A stretch of 64,000 nt of DNA from contig CP136062.1 of the NCBI GenBank assembly GCA_032622095.1, positions 32,922,918-32,986,917 of the forward strand. The letters run 5' to 3'. Positions 55,590-64,000 of this stretch are shown here, piece after piece; position 1 is the first letter of the stretch; each line of letters opens with the position of its first letter. Made by a program: the position numbers and the translations under genes. The notes below the pieces were generated by a model. It ran no database searches. It was not told the DNA's origin and saw nothing but the letters and a program-made list of their open reading frames with translations. The stretch is from Siphonodentalium dalli (lineage: Eukaryota > Mollusca > Scaphopoda > Gadilida > Siphonodentaliidae).

Positions 55590-55690
55590 ACACGGTCAAA
55601 AGCACAGCGTTTTTTTTGTACGGTTATATCTGGCATATACCCATGGTTATATATAAACGGGCGACGAGCATCTGACTGCTAGTGTTTATG
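55590..55690 (-). pseudogene. Partial, interrupted relative of the 53.6-kb ORF
   Basis: On the minus strand the frame gives QMLVARLYITMGICQ then a stop, aligning with PMLVARVYITMGICEK in the ORF at 53,625. Similarity is short and at the DNA level includes TATATATAACCATGGGTATA. Confidence 0.4.
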
Positions 55691-55699
55691 TTTATATGA

Positions 55700-55767
55700 T
55701 TTGTCAAGCGCTTATATATATGGTCGGCTTATTGGGGATAAGCGCTATACAAATATTATTATTACAA
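55700..55767 (+). repeat. Interspersed repeat 3' end with ATT tail
   Basis: GGATAAGCGCTATACAAATATTATTATT is a form common at the 3' ends of SINE/LINE-type repeats in marine invertebrates. Only the tail is recognised. Confidence 0.35.
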
Positions 55768-56370
55768 GTGCACATATATTTATATATACATGTGTGTATC
55801 TATAGTTGTTACCAGTCAGATTGATATATCAGCCTGCATGTCAACCGGAGGGTCGATGTATAATTGTATATTATGTACATACATGCATATTCAATGTTTC
55901 ACGCTATTGATCTTGTGTACAATATCTTCGTTTATATTTCTCAATCCATTTATGCACATTGGAACAGAAAATAACGCATAATACTATATAAGACATTTCA
56001 TGGTTCCGAAAACATGGCAACACACACGAGCATACACACCGGGGATCGCCCATCCGAGTGTGACGTGTCTATGTATCAGTCATACGGTATATTGAAGCAT
56101 ATAGACTCCACACCGACAATCGACCACACGAGTGTGACGTGTGACGTGAGTTGGGAGGCGTTTAATCGGGTCGGAAAACCTGGCAGATAAATAGAGAATC
56201 CACTTCATCGTTGTCGTCGGTGACATCGAAAACGGACGTAACACTACGCTGTAGTTCTTAAAGACATATTGTTGAAAGAAGTCATGAGTGTTACGCCATG
56301 TTTTGATGTAACTGACGCCATTTGATACAACTAACGTGTTTTGATGTGAAACCTCCAAGTTTTATGTAAA

Positions 56371-57850
56371 AATGACTGATAGCGATGCTGCTGAAGTTGT
56401 ATTTGTTTTAAATTAGCTGTTTTCTTTATAGTATCTGTCTTGTTATCATTGTCTCCTTGGCAGCTGATTGAGCGACGCTGAAGCACATATCACAGTAGCG
56501 ATGCCATGATATGTGTGTTGCTTGACTGTGGTTTAGTCTTGTGAGATTGTCTGCCATAGTTACAATGGTACAATAGGACCCAAAATATATGCTGTTAACA
56601 TCATGACCCTGACAGTACATATTAGGGTACACGAAAAAAGCAACGAATTAAGTAGTGGGGGAACGATGAGTCCTACCAGCTCATAGACTATACATAGTCA
56701 TCAAATGCAGATAGATTTGTCGACCTCAAGGGCAGGCAAGCGAACGCTCAGGTCACTGAGACAACGCGTTTCACACGTTATTGAATATATTCTGAAGGCA
56801 GACGATGAACACAGCTTTATCAAACAATTCCCATACAATGCCAAGTCCGTTGGTACTGAATCTATCCACTGCTCGTCTAGTTAATCAATTCATCAATGAA
56901 ACAGTGACAATATAAGAATGTCGTCTGTATGCTTACCCTCTTTACCTGTCACTTCGGTCGGCCGTGGCGTTCTCGAAACTGCGTATTGATATAATAATGA
57001 TGCTCTTTCCAACGACCATTTCGATAATAATAATGGTGATCTAGAACATTCTTTTCAACAATCGCTTCCAAAGGGACATGTGCTCTAGAATGACCCGTTT
57101 ACACGCATTGTAACACGTTGTATAGTATGTTTTAATATCCTAAATTAAAAAGAAACACCAGGCATACTACCCTTCTACTTCTTTCAATTTAGAACTGAAT
57201 TGACAGGGATTTTGTTGTGAATTTACTGGTCCAGGGTACAGATTAAGTTCGGATTTGGATTCCGCCCACCAATTTTTCATATTAGTTATGAACCTTTGTT
57301 GAATTGCCGCGAGCGTGTTTTGCCACAACCATAGTCGTTATTTGGTGGACTAATCTGGATTCAGATTACGGATTAGACCCCGTACGACTTGGTTCGGTAA
57401 ACTAACATACCAGAATCAGTGAACGAACAGACCGTAATCGTAATCAATCGTTATTTCGTCGTAATGCAGATTCAGATTCTGATTCCGATTACGGACTCAA
57501 ACGTTCATAATGTAAACAAACCGAGATTTCGCCACCTCGGAGTTTAAAAAACACAATAAAACATAAGAATTCGTTCCTTGTGTACAAATTATTGTAGAAT
57601 ATAAACGATCTATAATCAAAGAATTTTAAATGCGGAAACAAATTTATGTTATCGAGTGTAAACTGGGAGAATATTACTGAAATTAGCCACATAATAATGT
57701 TATTGGTAGTAACGCTGGGGGAGCACTTCGGTTTATGGCGAACTTGAAGCAAATAATTGTCAATTTCATTGTCACTTTCATCATGTCCATTTCATAATTC
57801 CATCCATAAAATACCGCCCGAACGCATGTCGATTTCAAATTCGGCGGATA
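56371..57850. other. Intergenic, no gene seen
   Basis: Short repeated words such as CGGATT/GATTCAGATT around 57,245-57,500. No gene or RNA recognised. Confidence 0.35.
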
Positions 57851-57879
57851 CGTCACACTGCCAAAAATATTTTCTCAAT

Positions 57880-58400
57880 TCAGGAAAACAAAAATCTTGA
57901 AATGAGATATTATCTTGGGAGAATAGCTAGAAAAATAAGAAAAAACATATTTTCTAGGTCAAGAAATGAAAGGATGGGAAAATTTCTTGTCTGAGAAAAT
58001 TTCTTTAAGAAAACACAGTAATCTTAGTAAGAAAATCCTAGTAAAAAAATCTTAGTATAGATTTTTTTTCTTAATGTAGGAAAGATTGTTTTTCTCACAT
58101 AAGTTTATTTTTCTTGAAATAAGATAAGTTTAAGATACTGCGATTATCTTGGGAGAATAGCTAGAAATTTAAGAAAGCTATACAATTAATCTAGAACAAG
58201 AAATTATGTTTTCTATAGTTAGAAATATCGTCAAGATATTTTTTCTTAAGTGATGCCAATTTTTTCTAGAATGAGATATTCTCAAGCAGGAAAATAAATC
58301 TAAGTAAGGGAAAACAAGTTTTCTTAACTAGGAATATTTTCCCCAATTAGGAAAGATACATTAGAAAACAATTCTTAATTAAGAAAAACATTTAATTTTA
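57880..58400. repeat. Degenerate inverted repeats rich in TTTTCTTA/TAAGAAAA
   Basis: Words like TCTTGGGAGAATAGCTAGAAA (about 57,915 and 58,148), AAGAAAA and TTTTCTTA occur in both orientations, giving potential foldback structure. Probably a decayed palindromic element. Confidence 0.45.
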
Positions 58401-58513
58401 AATTAATATATAATTTCAATTGTGTTTTAAAATATACAATTGACATTTATTCTGAATATAAAAACTTCTTTGTAAATATCATTGTTAAATGTATAATAGA
58501 GACAATAAGGGGG

Positions 58514-59014
58514 CTTAAAGGCACGGGAGGCCTTAGTTGTCGAAAATATTCATATTTGTTTCAATCACCGTAAACAGAAAAACATTAAAACGCATACAGT
58601 TTTGTTCATATATACCATGACCATCGCGTAAACAGCATGCTATCATAAAGACCTACTATATTTTACCTAAGCAGGAGCCTGATTGTGTTACAGAAGGCAG
58701 CACAGTGTTACTGGCTAATCACACACAAATCATATAAATGCTCTTTATTCGTTCCATATCAAAATTCAGCAACAATGAACGCTCTTTATGTTTACCATCA
58801 TAATATAAACAAGCACCAGGAAAGTACCTTTTTATGCTTTTGTTTACATAAGAATGGTCAAACATATGACAATAACATACTGTTTATGCGATATTTCTTG
58901 TTTGTATATGGACAAAGTCTGTCTACATTTTAATATTCTTTCTGTTTGTGGCGGTTTTTGACCGGTGGAAATATTTTCACAGCATACCCACCGCCAAGGC
59001 CTCCCGTACCTTTA
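58514..59014. mobile_element. MITE with TTAAAGGCACGGGAGGCCTT inverted ends
   Basis: CTTAAAGGCACGGGAGGCCT at 58,514 is mirrored by AAGGCCTCCCGTACCTTTAA ending at 59,014 (one mismatch). TTAA at both extremities suggests TTAA targeting. Contains AACGCTCTTTAT at 58,778-58,789 and a near match at 58,738. Confidence 0.6.
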
Positions 59015-59685
59015 AACTTTAAATATACAATCAACAATTTCTCGTTACAGTTATGGGTTTCTAAAATTGCAAGTGGCCAAACAAGATACTGTGTACATTC
59101 GCGAAATAAAACTATACAAAGTACCTGTATCTTGTTCTGCCTCTTAAAATTGTATAAACCTATATATGCAACAAAATATATATTGATTGCTATTAATTAC
59201 ATCCCGACACATGATTTTCAATATATTTATAGAAAGAGTTACCTCAAATCTGTCGGTTGCAAAAAAAATATATAACAATTTCTGTTATTTGAGTATCCAG
59301 TTCAAACGATAGGAAAAAAAATCATCACACATGACAAAACAAGCACTGTATGTGCCTTAATAAACATCGTAACCCTGTATTTTTAAATGCACATATTCTA
59401 GGATGGGTGATGTGTAATAAACACAGAAAGACACTTGTATTAATGGATTTGTTGATACGGCACTTGTGCCATTGAGGAAAGAACGAACTCTAGGGTGTGC
59501 TGTTCATTCCATCATTGTGCACTAGCACTCGTGTCATATCAACAAACCCATAAACAAAATAGTGTAATTCTGTGTATATACAGCATGGTTTCAATAGCAG
59601 TTTCATGAATCATGCCGATTGCAGGTTTACTGTTCAGGTACTAGCCCAAGTCTTTTCGGTATGCAACAGCTTGAGATATCGAATA

Positions 59686-59901
59686 CAGTAATGCCCCCGA
59701 GAGTATAATCGACTCCTTAAACACAGTAGAATTATGGGTAACTTTTCAGGATTTAGTTGGAAATATGGCTTGTTGCCATTCGTCGGAAAGCTCTCTGAGA
59801 GCTTTCCGATGAATGGCAACAAGCCATATTTCCGACTAAATCCTGAAAAGTTACCCATAATTCTGCTGTGGTTAAGGAGTTGATTACTTAGAGCATTACT
59901 G
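59686..59901. mobile_element. Palindromic MITE / foldback element, copy 3
   Basis: Same CAGTAATGCC...GCATTACTG ends and outer arms as the copies at 12.6 and 14.8 kb, but with an extra inner palindrome (GGCTTGTTGCCATTCGTCGG with GCTCTCTGAGAGC at the centre). It is an independent, longer family member. Confidence 0.75.
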
Positions 59902-60765
59902 CAGTTGAAACTGTTTTGGATCGAGTCCTGTCCGGCTACTCTTCTATAACCTCTCAAGATTTTGAAGTGTTGAATGGGTCACCATGAATCGCTCAATTAA
60001 ACAATCGCAACGGTGTTGAGTGTTTTGCTTATCGCTCACTATTTACTGCTGTATATAAACAAACGATTGACTCACACAAAGTGTGTTTTGTGGATAATAA
60101 CGCATTCATATGAACATTATCCTATACTATTAGTATATTCTTGGGAAACTTTTTGTAAATGTTATTTATAAATTATAACCTATAACGAAGGCCATCCATT
60201 CCTTTAAGTTCCAAAGATATAAGGAGAATCACTGCATTTCAATTGCATACCGCATCCATCGTGGTGCTGTTTTGTGTTCAAGTGACAACCTTACCATGGT
60301 GTTGGAAATTACTGCAGTGTAATACCACAGCATTACCTGGGTAACACCACGTTAGAGATGGTCAATTACTTTAAGTATATGCAGGTTTGAAATCATCACG
60401 CTTGGGAAAGGCTGCCCTCTATGTTCTTATAAAAAAGCGTCACTTTGACCTAATCTGACGAAATACTGGTAGTGCTACAATCAAGATAACTTCAACCCAC
60501 AATTCTGGGCGTAAAGTCCATTATAGAAGAGTCTCGGGATGGGACTCGGTCCAAAACAGCATCAACCCAACCGATACCACAAGTTGTGGACAGGGAAAAC
60601 TTGGTCTAAACAGGTACTAGTACATGCATGTATTACAAGCATTAAAGGGTACACTAAATCCGGCCATTTATGAGACCATCTCCTTGTATACTCAACAGAA
60701 TATATGCAACAAATGAATGAATTTTGCCCATGGATAAGTGCAACACCTGTGTGCTCTATGAACAA

Positions 60766-60851
60766 TGCAAACATGGTATTTATAATGATAATGAATTATT
60801 GGCTGGAGTCATAAATTCATTTTCATTATAATTTATACCATGTTGTTTGCA
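60766..60851. repeat. Short AT-rich inverted repeat
   Basis: GCAAACATGGTATTTATAAT...ATGAATT is mirrored by AATTCATTTTCATTATAATT...ACCATG. Possible small foldback element; the surrounding 59.9-61.7 kb shows no gene. Confidence 0.5.
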
Positions 60852-61727
60852 TCTATTCTGCTGAGAATAAAAGGAGATGCTCTTAATGCTCAGTGTAAAA
60901 CACTGCAAATATGGAACTTAAAGAGCTTTTGTCTATCTTCTACTGGAAACAACTGTTAAATTTATTAAGACTTTATCAAGTCTTTTCACAGTATATAGTC
61001 TACATGTTTAATAGTATAGCACTAGTACTCACTAGTATTTCCAGACTTTTTGTGATAAAAATGAGGATAAAAGTGCAGAATTCTAAATTGATGCATTAAG
61101 TTGCAGAATTTTAAATTGATGCATTAAGTGCATGAGCGGCTGTAGAGTTCTTTGAAGTGCGGTCATGCAAAATAACATAAAAGTTTGTAAAACAAGGTAC
61201 ATCTACATACTATGATTATAGCGGTATGAAGTGTCTGGCGCACCTTTGATGGATAAAAGCGAATGTATACAGGCCTTAAAATTTTGCAAGAATCAAACTA
61301 TAGCATTTCTACATCAAATCAGCTGCTTTTTACCAGACTCAAACGAAGAATCATGATTCTGACTCTCATCACACTAAAATCCCTACAAAATAATCTACTG
61401 GTGTGCAGATATTTCATTGAGTGTTTCAAATCATTTTAAAGGGACCCAAGGCACTCATAGTGAGTAAATATGCCAAACATATAACATACAACAGTTCGTA
61501 AAAACATCACCACTCAGAAAAACATGAATTCCTGATTCCTATATTAATTATTGAAAGTTTTCCAATTACGAAATTTCTCCTGTTGGAACCATTGCTATGT
61601 AAACAAAACTGTTACAGTGATTTGTCAACAAACATTGCTACTAGTAATCGCGTAGAAGGTTAAACATATTTTAGTCTATTAAAATATTATTTTCAGAATA
61701 TTTTTCAATGCTTTGGCCATGCAATGT

Positions 61728-61989
61728 TTAACCCTTTCATGATGGGAGCTGCGCTGGAACAGCATTAAAGATCATGTACCAGTGAATTCTTGTATATATG
61801 CAAGTCTCGCATAGGAAGCCTCATATGTATAAGAGAATGCACTGGATTACAAGGTCAAGGTAAATATTGTTAGGCCATGTATTCTCTTATATATGTGAGG
61901 CTCCATTTTGGAGACTCGCAAATATAAGAGAATGCATTGGCGCAGGGTTTTAGCAACATTTCAAGAATCTCCAGTCATGGAAGGGTTAA
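61728..61989 (+). mobile_element. piggyBac-like MITE, intact copy (empty site reference)
   Basis: TTAA at 61,728-61,731 followed by CCCTTTCATGATGGGAGC; right end CCAGTCATGGAAGGG then TTAA at 61,986-61,989. 262 bp, no coding frame. The stretch AATATAAGAGAATGCATTGG (61,921-61,940) corresponds to the point where the Polinton inserted in the sister copy. Confidence 0.75.
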
Positions 61990-63330
61990 GTTTTTATTAA
62001 ACTTTGGCATCTTATTGGACTTATTCAACATTGGATGGTAATGTCACTGTAACAGTGATGTTTATCAGAATTGCTAGCATGCAATGACATTCTTTCATAT
62101 AAATTAATTAACTCACAGAATATCGAAAGACCAGATGTGAGTATAATATAAATTTATCACCCCATTTTATGCAGGGATACAAAAAATAAAGATAACATAT
62201 GTTATGCTTTAAAGTCAACATGGACAATTAAAGGTAAACAATCTGAATTGATGGTCTCCATACCATCAGATTCCAAGAACAACATTTCTTAATCGATTAA
62301 ATACCAAAACATAATGCTAACTACTGTCAACTCTAATGTAACATTTTCCAAAACATGTTATATATCAACATTTTGTTCATCGCAACTTGGTATCAAGATT
62401 AGGTCAGTCGACTCAGTCGGCTCGTTGAATATTTGCTAGGCCGGGAAATATTCAAGGCGGTGAAAAATAACAGATTTCAAAAATTTATATTTTGTAACTC
62501 AGAACTTTAAAGGGTGTGTTCCTCGACTCGAATCAATTATTTTTACCCCCGAAGCCAAAGAAATAGTAATTGAGGAGCGTGAACTCGGATTAGCTTTATG
62601 CCAGAATTTGATTTTTGCAGAGTAAAATTTGCCACTCACGCCGGTTACGGAATACTTTCCTGTTATTTATCGTAGAAATTAAGCACAAAATATGATTTAA
62701 TAAAAACCGATTTTGCAAAGTTTCCCGGTTTTGCGAATATTGTGGATGGGTACATTTATATACGAATGATCAATGCCATATAATCATAGTCCATCAGATG
62801 TTACTATTTTAACATGAGAAATCATAACAAATACAAGCAGATTGAGCGTATTCTAAAATCTCATACATTTTTCACCGACAGTAAAATTCACCATCATTTC
62901 ATTTGTAAAATATGAATAAATCACGCACGTGTAATCGTAGTTCAATTAAGTATATCACTCGTAACAACATTTTCGTAAAGAGAAAACACTTTACAACAGT
63001 TTACTTACCTGAAAAATCAGATCAAATGGAGTTCATCTGTTCATTTTCGATCTCAAAAAATGTGTTTTGTCAAAATGGCTGACGAGCAGAAAAGGCGTGA
63101 CCGAATGGCGGACACAATAAAAGTTGTAGTCCGAGTCCGAGTTCAGTAAAAGGTGTAGTTGTGATTTTCAATTTCGTCCATCCCAGAAATCTAGTATATT
63201 TTATAAAAGAGACATGTTCTGCTCACAGATCTATAAAATTTGCATGTTCATAAAAGGTATCTAGGGATTACTCAGATGGTGGGCCTATATAGACTTGAGT
63301 GATGTGTTTTGGCCTGTGTCATTTAAAATT
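61990..63330. other. Intergenic, no gene seen
   Basis: AT-rich. A block near 63,140 (GTAAAAGGTGTAGTTGTGATTTTCAATTTCGT) resembles 28,500-28,535, a dispersed repeat fragment. No exon recognised. Confidence 0.4.
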
Positions 63331-63382
63331 TTATTCGGGGGGGGGGGGGGGGGGGGGGGTCAATGCATATTATTTTTCATTT

Positions 63383-63540
63383 GCGCTTAAGCGCAAATGA
63401 TTTTCGCTTAGGCATAAACATTTGCGCTTAAGCCCAAATGATAGAGGTTATTTGAACAGTTCAACTTAAGCGCAATATGTGTGCTTAAGCGCAAATATGT
63501 GTGCTTAAGCGCAAATATTTTCGCTCAAGCGTAAATAAAT
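63383..63540. repeat. Array of TTTGCGCTTAAGCGCAAA palindromes
   Basis: After a G homopolymer (63,338-63,359), the palindrome TTTGCGCTTAAGCGCAAAT and close variants (GTGCTTAAGCGCAAATAT, TCGCTCAAGCGTAAATA) recur about seven times in 160 bp. Each unit is self-complementary around CTTAAG. Confidence 0.7.
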
Positions 63541-63589
63541 AATAAATGTGAAAAGGGCCTCCCCCATATATATATGACCATGGCGGGAA

Positions 63590-63720
63590 TTGCGCTGGTG
63601 CAGCATTAAAGTCTTAACAGACCATATGCTAGAGCATTCTCTTATATATGTGAGTCATCCATATGAAGCCTCGTATCATATATAAAAGAATGCACTGGCT
63701 TACAAGGCTTGCCAATGAAC
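63590..63720 (+). mobile_element. piggyBac-like MITE, partial third copy
   Basis: Blocks GCGCTGGTGCAGCATTAAAG, ATTCTCTTATATATGTGAG and AATGCACTGGCTTACAAGG match the left part of the copies at 28,958 and 61,728. The right half is absent. Confidence 0.6.
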
Positions 63721-64000
63721 TGAACATTTATCAGGTTATTGCATGAATTTTTAATACACAGCAAGGCAGGTTACATCATTTTATAGATATTCTAGAATTT
63801 CTAGTTTGTGAAAACTATACTTAAAGCCATATTTTATGCACCCTGTCTAACCAACTGAACTATGAACTATAGACATGTTATTATTTTTATTATCAGAGAC
63901 ATGCCTTCTGCAAAGATATAGCCTTATACATTATAAACATGCAAATAGTTGCTTCATTTGGGCTAACTTCCATCATTTAGTGAGTCAAACGTGAGGAAAT

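Overview
This window is a stretch of invertebrate nuclear genome, most likely from a marine animal; a mollusc is my best guess. The reasons are: AT-rich intergenic DNA with many short palindromic elements, long minisatellites, GT-AG introns, extracellular-protein exons (PAN/Apple-like, EB/EGF-like), a tRNA-derived SINE with an (AATC)n tail, fragments of non-LTR reverse transcriptase, and a large Maverick/Polinton. No species can be fixed from the sequence alone.

Layout. 1-15 kb is repeat-rich: inverted/tandem 171-bp units, a MITE with TA-flanked inverted ends, a LINE fragment (about 7.2-7.56 kb), an unassigned interspersed repeat (9.5-11.4 kb), and a 2.17-kb tandem duplication (10.73-15.03 kb) whose two units each carry the same SINE and the same palindromic MITE. 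16.5-17.3 kb holds a symmetric EB/EGF-like exon on the minus strand, with a 33-bp minisatellite grown out of its splice-donor end. 18.2-26 kb is dominated by a GAY triplet array, a 31-bp minisatellite and a 30-bp minisatellite, plus another LINE fragment. 27.7-28.1 kb is a minus-strand first coding exon (signal peptide plus PAN/Apple-like segment) with a possible TATA box upstream.

29,162-51,115 is a 21,954-bp Polinton/Maverick with 897-bp terminal inverted repeats starting AG and a 6-bp target duplication (AATATA). It sits inside a piggyBac-like MITE; an uninterrupted copy of that MITE lies at 61,728-61,989 and serves as the empty site. Plus-strand genes run from the left: packaging ATPase, two small conserved ORFs, chromodomain integrase, membrane protein, candidate minor capsid/penton, small basic protein, major capsid, cysteine protease. 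Many overlap or abut (TGATG, ATGA, TAATG junctions). Minus-strand genes are a TATA-binding-protein-like gene, a double PC4-like coactivator gene 11 nt upstream of it, and a protein-primed PolB split by a 1.54-kb intron. An F-box-like gene (+) diverges from the PC4-like gene.

The element is decayed. A 4.77-kb left-end segment, including 18 bp of host flank, is tandemly duplicated. ATPase, protease and PolB carry in-frame stops. PolB also has a frameshift. The capsid gene has a frameshift and is split by a 488-bp copied insert. Integrase, TBP-like, PC4-like and F-box-like genes are intact.

The most interesting content is the element-encoded transcription-initiation pair: a TBP fold that keeps all four DNA-intercalating phenylalanines, next to a two-module PC4-like protein. 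A recurrent ATAAAGAGCGTT motif occurs in the TIRs, in spacers and in the PolB intron. 51-64 kb is mostly repeat relics with one unexplained 130-codon ORF.
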